Assembly (NCBI GenBank): GCA_964342855.1
Contig: CAYFIB010000002.1
Location: 1 to 64,000 of the forward strand
DNA from: JBCBJX01 sp964342855
GTDB lineage: Bacteria > Pseudomonadota > Alphaproteobacteria > Caulobacterales > Parvularculaceae
Direction of reading: 5' to 3'
Length of the DNA: 64,000 bases
The notes under the pieces are model-generated. The model was not told where the DNA came from. It did no database searches and worked only from the letters and a program-made list of their open reading frames with translations. Made by a program: the position numbers and the translations under genes. This document shows, one piece after another, positions 1-10,054 of this stretch (position 1 is the first letter of the stretch; every line of letters starts with the position of its first letter).

Positions 1-1
1 G

Positions 2-556
2 CGCCGTCAGCTGCACCGCAAGTTCCGCAAGCCGCTGATCATCATGACGCCGAAATCGCTTCTGCGTCACAAGCGGTGCGTGTCGACGCTGGACGAGATG
101 GGGCCGGGCTCGTCCTTCCACCGCGTTCTCTGGGACGATGCGGAGTACAAGCCGGGCTCGACGCTGGAGCTGAAGCCGGATTCTGAAATCCGTCGCGTCG
201 TCATGTGCTCGGGCAAGGTCTATTACGACCTTCTGGACGAGCGCGAGCGGCTGGGGATCGAAGACGTCTATCTCCTCCGCGTGGAGCAGTTCTATCCGTT
301 CCCGGCGCAATCGCTCATCAAGGAGCTGTCGCGCTTCAAGGGCGCCGACATGGTGTGGTGTCAGGAAGAACCGAAGAACATGGGCGGCTGGACGTTCATG
401 GACCCGAATATCGAATGGACCCTCGGCCAGATCGGCGCGGAAAGCACCCGCGCGCGGTATGTCGGCCGTCCGGCTGCGGCCTCGCCCGCGACCGGTCTCA
501 TGAGCGTTCACAAATCCGAATTGCAGGCGTTTCTCGACGAAGCCTTCGCCAAATAA
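2..556 (+). CDS. sucA: 2-oxoglutarate dehydrogenase E1 component, C-terminal part
   Basis: This is the 3' end of the thiamine-diphosphate-dependent E1 subunit that decarboxylates 2-oxoglutarate in the TCA cycle. The reading frame is open to the left edge, so only the last 184 residues are present and the start lies outside the window. The tail has the family landmarks: a W-C-Q-E-E-P-K-N-M-G segment, then Y-V-G-R-P followed by A-A-S-P-A-T-G and a histidine near the C-terminus. The partner gene odhB starts 36 bases downstream on the same strand, as in a sucAB operon. The internal ATG at position 44 is not the real start, because the homologous sequence continues upstream of it. Identification is very secure. 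Confidence 0.96.
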   Translation, partial: RRQLHRKFRKPLIIMTPKSLLRHKRCVSTLDEMGPGSSFHRVLWDDAEYKPGSTLELKPDSEIRRVVMCSGKVYYDLLDERERLGIEDVYLLRVEQFYPFPAQSLIKELSRFKGADMVWCQEEPKNMGGWTFMDPNIEWTLGQIGAESTRARYVGRPAAASPATGLMSVHKSELQAFLDEAFAK

Positions 557-592
557 CCGCAGGCGGAGCAAAAGCGAAAGAAAACCCATAAG

Positions 593-2104
593 ATGGCCGT
601 TGAAATCACCGTTCCCGCCGCAGGCGAAAGCGTCTCCGAAGCCGATATCGGCGAGTGGCTGAAGAACGAAGGCGACTATGTGGAGGCCGATGAGCCGGTC
701 GTCACGCTGGAGACCGACAAGGCGTCCATGGACGTACCGGCCCCGGCGGCGGGCGTCCTGAAAGGCCTGAAAGCCAAAGCGGGCGACACGGTCGCCGTCG
801 GCGACGTCATCGCGATTATCGAAGAGGGCGCCGCGAAGTCTAACGGCGGCGCGGGCGCGTCTTCTTCTGAGGCGCCGAAATCCTCCGCGCCCGCCGGGTC
901 TTCGGGCGGCGGCGAAGAAGTCGAAGTGACGGTCCCGGCGTCCGGTGAAAGCGTCACCGAAGCCGATATTGGCGAATGGCTGAAGAAAGAGGGCGAGGCC
1001 GTCGCCGCCGACGAGCCGATTGTCACACTGGAGACGGACAAGGCCTCCATGGACGTGCCAGCGCCGGTCGCGGGTGTTCTGAAATCGGTGAAAGCGAATT
1101 CGGGCGACACCGTCGCCGTCGGCGACGTCATCGCCGTCATCGCCGCGGGCGCGTCGGCCGCGGCGTCTGCGCCGAAATCGAACGGCTCTGCGTCGGCGGA
1201 AAAACCCGCCGCTTCCGGATCATCGGCTGAAACGCCGCTCTCCCCGGCGCCGCGCCGCGTCGTCGAAGAGCACGGCCTCGACGCCTCGAAAATCGAAGGC
1301 ACCGGCAAGGGTGGCCGCGTCACCAAGGGCGACGCCCTCGCGGCCATCGAAGCCCGCGGCAAGGCCGCGCCGAAAACCGAAGCCCGCGCCCCGCGCGCGG
1401 CCGGCGAGCGCGAAGAGCGGGTGAAAATGACCCGCCTGCGCCAGACCATCGCCCGGCGCCTGAAGCAGGCTCAGGAAGACGCGGCCATGCTGACGACGTT
1501 CAACGACGTCGACATGACCGCCGTCATGGAGCTGCGCAAGCAGTACAAAGACACGTTCGAGAAGAAGCACGGCGTGAAGCTCGGCTTCATGAGCTTCTTC
1601 GTGAAAGCCTGCGTCCATGCGCTGCGCGAGATCCCGGACGTCAACGCCGAGATCGACGGCGACCACATCATCTATAAAGACCACTACGATGTCGGCATCG
1701 CGGTGGGCACGGACAAAGGCCTCGTCGTGCCGGTGCTGCGCGACGCGGATGAGAAGTCGCTCGCGACCATCGAGAAAGACATCGTCGACTTCGGTCGCCG
1801 CGCCCGCGACGGCAAGCTCACCATCGACGAGATGCAGGGCGGCACGTTCACCATCACCAATGGCGGCGTCTACGGCTCGCTCATGTCGACGCCGATCCTC
1901 AACCCGCCGCAATCGGGCGTTCTCGGCATGCACCGCATCGAGCAGCGCCCCATCGCCGTGAACGGCCAGGTCGTCATCCGCCCGATGATGTATCTCGCGC
2001 TCTCCTATGATCACCGCATCGTCGACGGTAAAGGCGCCGTGACGTTCCTCGTGCGCGTGAAAGAGAACCTCGAAGACCCGCAGCGCCTGCTGCTGGATCT
2101 GTAA
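593..2104 (+). CDS. odhB: Dihydrolipoyllysine-residue succinyltransferase (E2) with two lipoyl domains
   Basis: This is the E2 core of the 2-oxoglutarate dehydrogenase complex, which transfers the succinyl group to CoA. The 503-residue protein has two near-identical lipoyl domains (about residues 2-78 and 110-186), each with the E-T-D-K-A-S lipoylation motif (Lys43 and Lys150), joined by Ala/Ser/Gly-rich linkers. A peripheral subunit-binding domain follows (about 215-250), then the catalytic acyltransferase domain (about 272-503) with the D-H-R-I-V-D-G motif (His474). Most SucB/OdhB proteins have one lipoyl domain of about 80 residues, so this protein is longer by about one domain. It follows sucA and clearly belongs to the same operon. 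Confidence 0.97.
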   Translation: MAVEITVPAAGESVSEADIGEWLKNEGDYVEADEPVVTLETDKASMDVPAPAAGVLKGLKAKAGDTVAVGDVIAIIEEGAAKSNGGAGASSSEAPKSSAPAGSSGGGEEVEVTVPASGESVTEADIGEWLKKEGEAVAADEPIVTLETDKASMDVPAPVAGVLKSVKANSGDTVAVGDVIAVIAAGASAAASAPKSNGSASAEKPAASGSSAETPLSPAPRRVVEEHGLDASKIEGTGKGGRVTKGDALAAIEARGKAAPKTEARAPRAAGEREERVKMTRLRQTIARRLKQAQEDAAMLTTFNDVDMTAVMELRKQYKDTFEKKHGVKLGFMSFFVKACVHALREIPDVNAEIDGDHIIYKDHYDVGIAVGTDKGLVVPVLRDADEKSLATIEKDIVDFGRRARDGKLTIDEMQGGTFTITNGGVYGSLMSTPILNPPQSGVLGMHRIEQRPIAVNGQVVIRPMMYLALSYDHRIVDGKGAVTFLVRVKENLEDPQRLLLDL

Positions 2105-2107
2105 CCC

Positions 2108-2560
2108 TCAGTACCGCCGCTCATCGAGCAATCGCCGCACGCGCTCCAGAAACGGGAGCGCGGCGGCGAAGTCGTTTTCCGGGACGGCCTCCAGCAGCTC
2201 CGCGAACAGGGGCGCGACGCCGAGGAGGGAAGAGTCGCGCGCGGCGCGGCCCTCTTCGGTGAGGGAGACGAGTTTGCCGCGCCCGTCCTCCGGGTCCGGA
2301 CGGACGGCGAGATAGCCCTTCGCCTCCAGCTTTCCGACGGTGTTGGTCACCGCGCCCTTGGTCACCTGCAGGGCGCTTGCCAGGCGCGCCGGGCTCCACT
2401 CGCCGCCGAGGCGGGCGAGATGGTGCAGCATGGTGAAATGGGCGCTCCGCATCCCGTCCGGCAACCGCCGCTCCAGCGCCGACTGGGCGAGCTGGTCGAT
2501 GATGCCCACTTCCGTAAAGAAGCGGACGATGGCGAGATCGGACGTGGAGGCGTCGCTCAT
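2108..2560 (-). CDS. MarR-family transcriptional regulator
   Basis: A 150-residue winged-helix repressor of the MarR type. The core has the usual order: an N-terminal dimerisation helix, then a helix-turn-helix (about residues 58-78, with S-P-A-R-L-A-S-A-L-Q-V-T-K-G-A-V-T-N-T), then the wing (R-P-D-P-E-D-G-R-G-K). I chose the ATG at 2560 because it overlaps the stop of the upstream nitroreductase gene in an ATGA junction; a longer frame to 2635 only adds residues that lie inside that gene. The coupling suggests that it regulates this operon, possibly through the paired direct repeats upstream of the nitroreductase gene. The ligand is unknown. It ends three bases from odhB in convergent orientation. 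Confidence 0.93.
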   Translation of the reverse strand: MSDASTSDLAIVRFFTEVGIIDQLAQSALERRLPDGMRSAHFTMLHHLARLGGEWSPARLASALQVTKGAVTNTVGKLEAKGYLAVRPDPEDGRGKLVSLTEEGRAARDSSLLGVAPLFAELLEAVPENDFAAALPFLERVRRLLDERRY

Positions 2561-3684
2561 CCGCGCATTAGGCGCGATTCGAGCGGCCAGCGCGGGGCGG
2601 TCGGCACGGACCCGCCATAGCCGATGCGCGCCCACATCTGCACGACGCCGCCTTCTGGCGCGCCGAGCGTCTCTTGCGCCTCGGCGTAGATCGCCGCCAT
2701 GGAGGCGTATTCCTGCAGGCCCTGGCTGAGCGGCTGAATGGAGAGCCCGAGCCTCGTCGCCGTCAGCGCCGCGCGCATATAGTCGAAGCCCGCCGCGATC
2801 TGGTCGAGCCGCGTATTCCCCGCGCTGACGAACCAGACATGGGCCCGCGTCTCGGCGAACGGCTTTTTCGCGATATTGAGCGCCGACTTGAAGGCGCGGG
2901 TGGATTGGTCCTCCATCTTCTCACGCGATACGAGGCCGATGAGCGCCGCGGCTTCGATGACGGGACCGCGGATCGCGAGGCCGTCCGGGTTCTCGTTGAT
3001 CTCCTTCCGGCCGATGCGCATGAGGTCGATGCTCTCCTGAAAAATCTCAGGGTCCGTCGTCTCCACCTCCCAGGCGCGCCAGGCGAGATCATTCAGTTTC
3101 GCGACCGTGTCCGGATCGTCCTCGAACCGTCCGCCTTCCGAGACGCCGGTGACGCGACGAAGCGCCATGCGCGGCGGCGTGCGGTCGTCATACAGCCCGC
3201 GGTTCGTCCGCCTATTGAGGATATGGCGAAAATGCGGATCGGGGTCGACAGTTTCCGATGTCAGCCGCAGGCGCGCGACGGGCCGTGCGTCGAGGCTTGT
3301 CACGTCCGCGCCCTCCGGGAACGGCTCGATCTCGACGCCGCGCCCGAGGGAGGTGGCCGCGATGCGGAACGTCTCCAGAAAGCACCCGAGGCCGATGACG
3401 ATCTGGCGGTCATAGGGGTCGGTCTGCGGCAGGCGCCGGTCCAGCTGACAATGGAGCACCGCCTCGTCCGGCCCCTGAAGATTGACGAGCCAAGGCTGCC
3501 GGTTATGCGGGTTCGGCGCAAGGATCGCGTAGGAGAGGGCGGCGCGCATGGGGTCGTCATAAAGCGAGCCCGCGCGACGCCAGGGGGCGCCCGCCGCGCC
3601 GCTTCCTGAGCACCCCGCCGCCAGAATGACGCCGCCGCCTGCGACCGCCAGAACGCCCCGCCGCGTCAGTTCCGCCTGTTCCAT
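2557..3684 (-). CDS. Acg-type nitroreductase-family lipoprotein
   Basis: A 375-residue member of the nitroreductase superfamily resembling the Acg FMN-binding group. The N-terminus has a twin-arginine start (L-T-R-R-G-V-L), a hydrophobic stretch and a lipobox L-A-A-G-C at about residues 21-25. This predicts export, possibly by Tat with its cofactor already bound, and lipid anchoring. The body has the typical A-P-N-P-H-N-R-Q-P-W segment near residue 60, which in the family contacts FMN, and the paired-domain length of about 350 residues. Its substrate is unknown; Acg proteins lack a proven enzymatic role. It is translationally coupled to the MarR gene and transcribed away from lpdA, interrupting the usual sucAB-lpdA order. 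Confidence 0.85.
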   Translation of the reverse strand: MEQAELTRRGVLAVAGGGVILAAGCSGSGAAGAPWRRAGSLYDDPMRAALSYAILAPNPHNRQPWLVNLQGPDEAVLHCQLDRRLPQTDPYDRQIVIGLGCFLETFRIAATSLGRGVEIEPFPEGADVTSLDARPVARLRLTSETVDPDPHFRHILNRRTNRGLYDDRTPPRMALRRVTGVSEGGRFEDDPDTVAKLNDLAWRAWEVETTDPEIFQESIDLMRIGRKEINENPDGLAIRGPVIEAAALIGLVSREKMEDQSTRAFKSALNIAKKPFAETRAHVWFVSAGNTRLDQIAAGFDYMRAALTATRLGLSIQPLSQGLQEYASMAAIYAEAQETLGAPEGGVVQMWARIGYGGSVPTAPRWPLESRLMRG

Positions 3685-3703
3685 GTCCGCCTCCCGTTCG
3701 CTG

Positions 3704-3732
3704 ATAGTTCAGCATTGATCCATATAATTCAA
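3704..3732 (-). promoter_or_regulatory. Candidate operator: two direct repeats upstream of the nitroreductase-marR operon
   Basis: Two 9-base direct repeats (atagttcag at 3704-3712 and ataattcaa at 3724-3732) differ at two positions and start 20 bases apart, about two helical turns. They lie 20-48 bases upstream of the nitroreductase ATG in the most AT-rich part of the gap, where a promoter is expected. This fits an operator for the MarR protein encoded in the operon, but binding is inferred only. Confidence 0.4.
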
Positions 3733-3810
3733 CGATAAACAATATCCGTCGAGAGATGCCCTCTGCGCGGTTGATTTGACGGCGGGCGCCGATAGCATCC
3801 GGGCGAAAAC

Positions 3811-3835
3811 GGGCTGATTTTTCAACGTTCAGCCC
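3811..3835 (+). promoter_or_regulatory. Hairpin in the lpdA leader region
   Basis: A perfect 7-base inverted repeat (GGGCTGA at 3811-3817, TCAGCCC at 3829-3835) with an 11-base loop lies about 50 bases upstream of lpdA. There is no T-run after it, so it is not an obvious intrinsic terminator. It may be a leader structure or have no function. Confidence 0.3.
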
Positions 3836-3885
3836 TTATGTGACCCCTGAGCGGCGCCCGCCGCACTCCTCAAGAGGTGTTCCCC

Positions 3886-5295
<1,410 letters not shown>

Positions 5296-5305
5296 GGCGA
5301 GGGAC

Positions 5306-5548
5306 GTGACGTTCACCGACAGCGTCGGCCTCGTCGGCGTCGCTCTCATCGTCGGGACGTATTTTCTCTCACAGGCGGGGCGGATGGCGACGGACCGTCC
5401 GCTCTACCCCGCGCTCAACGGTGTCGGCGCGATCCTCATCCTGGTCTCGCTACATGCGACGCCGAACCTCGCCTCGATCGTGATCGAGGCGTTCTGGTTG
5501 GCGATTTCGGTGTTCGGGCTCGTCCGGGCGCTGAAGGCCCAGCGCTAG
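5306..5548 (+). CDS. Small integral membrane protein, CBU_0592-like family
   Basis: An 80-residue protein with three predicted membrane segments (about residues 8-21, 34-49 and 54-74). It begins with a GTG codon 11 bases after the lpdA stop, preceded by GAGGGA as a ribosome binding site. The pattern of a first helix with V-G-T-Y, then a P-x-L-N-G-V-G segment and two further helices, resembles the small CBU_0592-type membrane proteins often found as downstream riders of other genes. Their function is unknown. It is probably cotranscribed with lpdA. Confidence 0.75.
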   Translation: MTFTDSVGLVGVALIVGTYFLSQAGRMATDRPLYPALNGVGAILILVSLHATPNLASIVIEAFWLAISVFGLVRALKAQR

Positions 5549-5570
5549 CGACTAACGCTGAGCCGAGCGA

Positions 5571-6341
5571 TCAGTCGTCAATGGGAATGCCGAGCGCTGC
5601 CAGCTCGCGCTCGAATTCGTCCCAGTTGGCGACGGAGTCCTGCAGGGATTTCGACTTGTCCTGCTTTTCCAGCGCCGGCGGCTCGCCGTGGTCGCGAGTC
5701 GTCGTCACGCCGAGGCGGCCAAATTTCTCCACCAGCACGCCCGCGAGGGTGTACGGATCGGTGTCGATCTCCGTCTCATAGCTGAGGCGCTCCGGCGTCT
5801 TGCCGACGGCGGCGAGCATCGCGTCGATGCGGTCGTACCAGTCAAGAACGTCCGTGCGCCAATCGCGATAAGCGCTCGCCTTCAGCGTCACCTTCACGCC
5901 CGTGGTGTCGACATCGATGTACTTCTTCACTTCCTCGGCCTTGCGCAGGGAGAGGAAGCTCGCAAGCAGCCGACGGCGGACGATGACGACGCCGGTGTCC
6001 GCGCGCGCCAGCACTGCGTCGCGCAGCAGCGCGTCGTCCAGATGCTTCGGGAACACCTTGTAGCTGACCGCAGCGCACGTCGCGTCGTTCGCCGCGGCGA
6101 CGGCGTCGAGGAAGGCGCCGGGTTTCGAGCGCGCGAAAGCGACGAGGGCGGGGTCTTCGTAATTCTTGAACGTCGCGCCCGCGGCCTTCGAGACGGCCTC
6201 GACCTCGGCGCTGTTCAGCGTATAGGCCGCATGGGTATGGAACAGTTCGTACTGGGAGCGGATGTTGGCGAAGCCGCTCACCACCCGGCCGAGGTGGTTC
6301 GTGCCTGTGCGCGGGATGGCGATGAAGCAGATATATTTCAT
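5571..6341 (-). CDS. Sulfotransferase-like protein (Stf0 type)
   Basis: A 256-residue protein with an N-terminal P-R-T-G-T-N-H-L loop (residues 10-17) right after the first beta strand. This matches the 5'-phosphosulfate-binding loop of PAPS-dependent sulfotransferases of the Stf0 group. A later V-V-I-V-R-R-R-L-L-A-S-F-L-S segment fits the 3'-phosphate-binding strand and helix with Arg and Ser. The acceptor is not deducible. It is divergent from a block of glycosyltransferase genes, so sulfation of a surface glycan is a reasonable inference. No signal peptide is present, so it is probably cytoplasmic. Confidence 0.8.
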   Translation of the reverse strand: MKYICFIAIPRTGTNHLGRVVSGFANIRSQYELFHTHAAYTLNSAEVEAVSKAAGATFKNYEDPALVAFARSKPGAFLDAVAAANDATCAAVSYKVFPKHLDDALLRDAVLARADTGVVIVRRRLLASFLSLRKAEEVKKYIDVDTTGVKVTLKASAYRDWRTDVLDWYDRIDAMLAAVGKTPERLSYETEIDTDPYTLAGVLVEKFGRLGVTTTRDHGEPPALEKQDKSKSLQDSVANWDEFERELAALGIPIDD

Positions 6342-6565
6342 AACTCGTGCAGTCCGATTGCGTCAGCGAATGTCTGGTCGCGCCGACCGACCGCAACAAA
6401 ACGGACGACCGACGGCGCATGCGGCCCTGCGCGGGGCTCGTTTTGCACCACGCCGCACTGCAGGAACAAGTGCCGGACGCCGCTCGCCTTGCGGCGCCGC
6501 TGCGAACCGCTTAAGCGCAAGGCATATCGCCAGAAGGCGAACGGTGGGGAAGGAGCTGATTTTCA

Positions 6566-7126
6566 ATGAAGCTCGCCGATAAATTCGAACTCTCGCGCGG
6601 CCGCGCGCTGGATGACGTCGAGGCGGAACTGAAGGGCCTGCGCGCAGAGCTTTCAGCGCTGAAAGCTGGCGCCACAGGCGCGGCGACGCCGCCGCCGATC
6701 GCGACGTCCTGGCGCTACAACGCCGCGGAGTTTCCGTTCTTTTCCGACAACATCTACGCGCTGGAGCAGGCGGGCGATCAGGTGAAGCGCTGGATCGGCC
6801 CGGAGCCGCGCCTTGATCTGGAACTGCGCCTGCGTCGCGATGTCCGCTATGAAGCGGAGATCTGCATCATCGACATCGCCGTACCGGGCGGCCTCGACGG
6901 CTTCGAGGTCCGCGTGGACGGCGAGCCGGTCGATCACCGCTTTGAAGAAGGCGCGGTGAAGTTCGACATTCAGGACAATCTCGCCGCCTTTCGCCGCGGC
7001 GTCGGGCTGGAGATGAGCGTCGCCATGGCGGAGCCGTTCGTGCGCCGCCCGGGCGACGGCGATGAGGACCAGCGCATCCTCTCCTTCTCGATCTCCGATA
7101 TCCGCATCACGCGGCAGGCTGACTGA
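6566..7126 (+). CDS. Uncharacterised protein with N-terminal coiled coil
   Basis: I do not recognise this 186-residue protein. Residues about 8-36 form a short amphipathic coiled coil, followed by an Ala/Pro linker. The rest (about 48-186) is rich in alternating hydrophobic residues typical of a beta-sandwich. It has no signal peptide or membrane segment. It stands first in a same-strand run with two glycosyltransferases and galE, 30 bases upstream of the first, so an accessory role in glycan handling is possible. It is compact and uses codons like its neighbours, and it is preceded by GGGAAGGAG at 6546-6554, so it is very likely a real gene. Confidence 0.7.
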   Translation: MKLADKFELSRGRALDDVEAELKGLRAELSALKAGATGAATPPPIATSWRYNAAEFPFFSDNIYALEQAGDQVKRWIGPEPRLDLELRLRRDVRYEAEICIIDIAVPGGLDGFEVRVDGEPVDHRFEEGAVKFDIQDNLAAFRRGVGLEMSVAMAEPFVRRPGDGDEDQRILSFSISDIRITRQAD

Positions 7127-7156
7127 TCGCATCGCTCGAACCTGTAGAGAGGCTCC

Positions 7157-8074
7157 ATGACGATCCGACCGTCCATCGTCATCTGCACGTACGACCGGTA
7201 CGATGTGCTTCCGCTGTGTCTGGAGGCGCTGTCGGCTGATGTCGCAAGCTCCGCAGGCGGCGTTGAAGTGCTCATCGTCGACAACACGCCGCCGGCGAAG
7301 CGGCGCGAAGTCGATCTCTTCGACGACTTCAAGCTGCACATCGCCGACCGGCCGGGGCTTTCCAATGCGCGCAATATCGGCGTGCGGGAAACCTCCGGAG
7401 ACGTCATCGTTTTTCTCGATGACGACGCGACGGTGCATCCCGGCTTCATCTCGGCGCTGAAAACCGGCTTCGACCGCGCCCCGCAGGCGATGGTGATGGG
7501 CGGGAAGACGGTTCCGGCGTTTCCGGACGCGACGCCGCCGGCCTGGTTCTCCGACAAACTTCTCGGCTATCTGTCCTGCATCGATCTTGGCGCGGAGCTT
7601 CGCCCGCTGAAACAGGGCGAGTTCGTCGTCGGCGCGAACGTGGCCTTCCGGCGCGAGGTGTTCGACAAGCACGGGCTGTTCGACGTCGCGCTTGGCCGAA
7701 CGGGTTCGAAGCACCTTCTCTCGAACGAAGAAATTGAGCTGCTACACAAGGTCGGCCTCGACTACGTCTTTTACAATCCGCACCAGGCGGTCGATCACCA
7801 TATTCCGGCGGGGCGCTTGTCTGCGCAGTGGTTCCGCAAGCGGGTTTATTGGCAGGCGATTTCCGATCTTGTCGGCGATTTGACCTACATCACGCTGAAA
7901 GACGCGCTTTCCGAGTACGGCGCTCTGCAGATGCGCCTGCCGCCGGAGAAGCGGGGCCTTGGCTTCCTGCATGCCGAGCCCGGATCACCGGAAGAAATGC
8001 AGACCCAGATGCGGTTGATTTATCTCTCCGCTCTTTTCGCCGCGGAAGGCTTTCCGCCGCTGGCCGACGGCTGA
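7157..8074 (+). CDS. Family 2 glycosyltransferase
   Basis: A 305-residue GT-A fold glycosyltransferase. The N-terminus has S-I-V-I-C-T-Y-D-R (residues 6-14), and the nucleotide-sugar-binding region ends in V-I-V-F-L-D-D-D-A (about 86-94), a DXD-type metal-binding motif. Downstream are G-A-N-V-A-F-R-R-E-V-F and an N-E-E-I-E-L acidic segment that usually supplies the catalytic base. There are no membrane segments, so it acts in the cytosol. The donor and acceptor are not predictable. It lies three bases upstream of a second glycosyltransferase and is in the same operon as galE, which could supply UDP-galactose. Confidence 0.9.
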   Translation: MTIRPSIVICTYDRYDVLPLCLEALSADVASSAGGVEVLIVDNTPPAKRREVDLFDDFKLHIADRPGLSNARNIGVRETSGDVIVFLDDDATVHPGFISALKTGFDRAPQAMVMGGKTVPAFPDATPPAWFSDKLLGYLSCIDLGAELRPLKQGEFVVGANVAFRREVFDKHGLFDVALGRTGSKHLLSNEEIELLHKVGLDYVFYNPHQAVDHHIPAGRLSAQWFRKRVYWQAISDLVGDLTYITLKDALSEYGALQMRLPPEKRGLGFLHAEPGSPEEMQTQMRLIYLSALFAAEGFPPLADG

Positions 8075-8077
8075 CCG

Positions 8078-10048
8078 ATGCCGTCAGCGCTCGTCGTATC
8101 CCCATTCGCGACCTGGCCGGACGACGCAGGCCAGCGCAAACGCGCGCGCCAGACGACGAAAATGCTCGCTGATGCGGGCTATGACATCACCTTCGTGCTC
8201 TACGCGTTCGAGGACCTATGGCGCTGGCGCTGGGACGATGAAGCCGTTGCGAAGATGCGCGAGGACTGGGGCGAGGTCTACGTCTACCCCGCGCCGGAAC
8301 GCACGGGCGGCCCGCCCGCAAACCGTGACGTCCACGGACTGGACGAATGGTGGGATGGCGGCTTTGAGGCTTATCTCGAGGCCATGTCGCGTCTGAAGCG
8401 CTTCGATGTCGTCGTCGTGCATAATGTCTGGCTATCCAAAGCGCTCGATATCTTCCCCAAGAGCACGGTGAAGGTGATCGACACGCACGACTTTTTCTCC
8501 GTGCGCGCCGCGATGATGCGCCGGAACGGCATCCCCATGGAGTTCTTCACGCCGCGCGACGCCGACGAAGTGTTCGGCCTGAACAGGGCGGACGTGATCT
8601 GGGCGATTCAGGCGGGGGAGGCGGAGGAAATGATCCGCCGCGCGCAACCGGCCGTGCGCTATCTGCCGTATCTCGACGCCGAGCTCATCGACCCGGCGGC
8701 GGACGACGACCTCGCGGTTGCCGACGGATATCTCAGCGAAGATCGCGTGCGCTTCGGGTTCATCGGCGGCGGCAGCGTGTTCAATACGCTGGGCGTGCAG
8801 AAAATCGTCGCGGCTCTGACAGAGCAGATGGCGCTGGCGCCGGCGCCGGTGGAGCTCGTTCTCGCCGGCAGCGTCTGCAATGCGTTCGACCCGCGCGAGT
8901 TCCATCACGTCCCGCTCGGCTATGTTGATGACGAAGAAGACTTCTATGCCGCGTGCGACGTCGTCATTGTACCAATTTTTGACGGGACCGGCATGAAGGT
9001 GAAAGCGATCGACTCGCTCTCGCGTCGGCGGCCGCTCCTGTTGAGCGCGCACGCGGCGACTGGCCTCGACATGCCGGACGGGTGGGTGTTCTCAACGCCG
9101 GAAGCCATGGCGAAGCGCATGTGCGCCATCGCGTTCCACCGTCCGCCGCTCAAGAATCTGCGCCTGCAGGCTGAAACGGCCTATAATCGGTATCGTGATG
9201 AATACCGGCGTCGTCAGCGCGCTGCGCTCTGGGCGATTTCGGAGCAGCGCGCCGTCGTCGATATTGATGTTTCTGACGCGAAGGGCGAAGAGGCCGTTTT
9301 CGCGACGCTTCTGGCGTTCAGTTACGCGCGGTTTCTCGCCGGGTTCGCGACCGTCACCATTTCCGGGCCGGCGGATCTCATGAAAAGCCTGGAGATGACG
9401 GCGCCGCCGGGATGTCGGGTGCGGATGGTCGGCGAAGACGACGCCGACAGCGCGCTTGCTGATGAAGCGGCGCTGCGCATCACGGTTCGTCCGAGCAAGG
9501 GCCGGGTCGGGCTGGACGTAACCGCGAGCACGCGCGGCGAAGAGGATGAGACCCTGGTCGTCGACCATATTTCGCAGGGCATGTTCTGGGAGCCGTCCAT
9601 CCTGAAGCTGGCGCGGCGCTTCAAGGCCAGTCTCTCGCCCGATGTCGATGACAACCCCAAACGCTATCTTGTCGGCCATTCGACGCGCGATGTCGTCTTG
9701 ACCGCGAGTACGGACTATCTGTCGCCGACAGATGAGCCGACGGGCGAGGAGGCGCCATTGGCGCTTGTCAGCCGTGAATTCGCGGCTGGAGACCGGTTGT
9801 CGGCCCTCGGCGCGCTTCACGCCATTTACAATGGCGCAGTGGAGTCGGTCGTTATTCTCGATGCGTCGAAACTGACGCCGCGCGATCAGATCGTTCTGTC
9901 CATCGCCGGCGGGTCCGGCGTCGAGCTGTACGACGACGCGACCGGCGTTATCAGCCGCGCCGCCGTTCAACGCCGCTTCACCGAGCTGGAGCACCGCAAT
10001 GTCACAGCGCTGGAGCGCCTTCGAGCGACCCTGCTCGAGGGAGCGTAA
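8078..10048 (+). CDS. GT4-like glycosyltransferase with uncharacterised C-terminal domain
   Basis: A 656-residue protein. Residues about 1-375 look like a two-Rossmann GT-B glycosyltransferase: an N-terminal region with F-A-T-W-P-D-D-A-G-Q-R-K-R, a linker, then a nucleotide-binding half with F-I-G-G-G-S, L-V-L-A-G-S and a late V-P-I-F-D-G-T-G-M-K-V-K segment typical of the GT4 donor site. Residues about 390-656 have no family that I recognise; they alternate strands and helices and hold an acidic middle part. The N-terminal half alone would be a complete enzyme, so the C-terminal half may bind an acceptor or partner. It sits between another glycosyltransferase and galE with gaps of 3 and 6 bases. 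Confidence 0.82.
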   Translation: MPSALVVSPFATWPDDAGQRKRARQTTKMLADAGYDITFVLYAFEDLWRWRWDDEAVAKMREDWGEVYVYPAPERTGGPPANRDVHGLDEWWDGGFEAYLEAMSRLKRFDVVVVHNVWLSKALDIFPKSTVKVIDTHDFFSVRAAMMRRNGIPMEFFTPRDADEVFGLNRADVIWAIQAGEAEEMIRRAQPAVRYLPYLDAELIDPAADDDLAVADGYLSEDRVRFGFIGGGSVFNTLGVQKIVAALTEQMALAPAPVELVLAGSVCNAFDPREFHHVPLGYVDDEEDFYAACDVVIVPIFDGTGMKVKAIDSLSRRRPLLLSAHAATGLDMPDGWVFSTPEAMAKRMCAIAFHRPPLKNLRLQAETAYNRYRDEYRRRQRAALWAISEQRAVVDIDVSDAKGEEAVFATLLAFSYARFLAGFATVTISGPADLMKSLEMTAPPGCRVRMVGEDDADSALADEAALRITVRPSKGRVGLDVTASTRGEEDETLVVDHISQGMFWEPSILKLARRFKASLSPDVDDNPKRYLVGHSTRDVVLTASTDYLSPTDEPTGEEAPLALVSREFAAGDRLSALGALHAIYNGAVESVVILDASKLTPRDQIVLSIAGGSGVELYDDATGVISRAAVQRRFTELEHRNVTALERLRATLLEGA

Positions 10049-10054
10049 CCGGTC

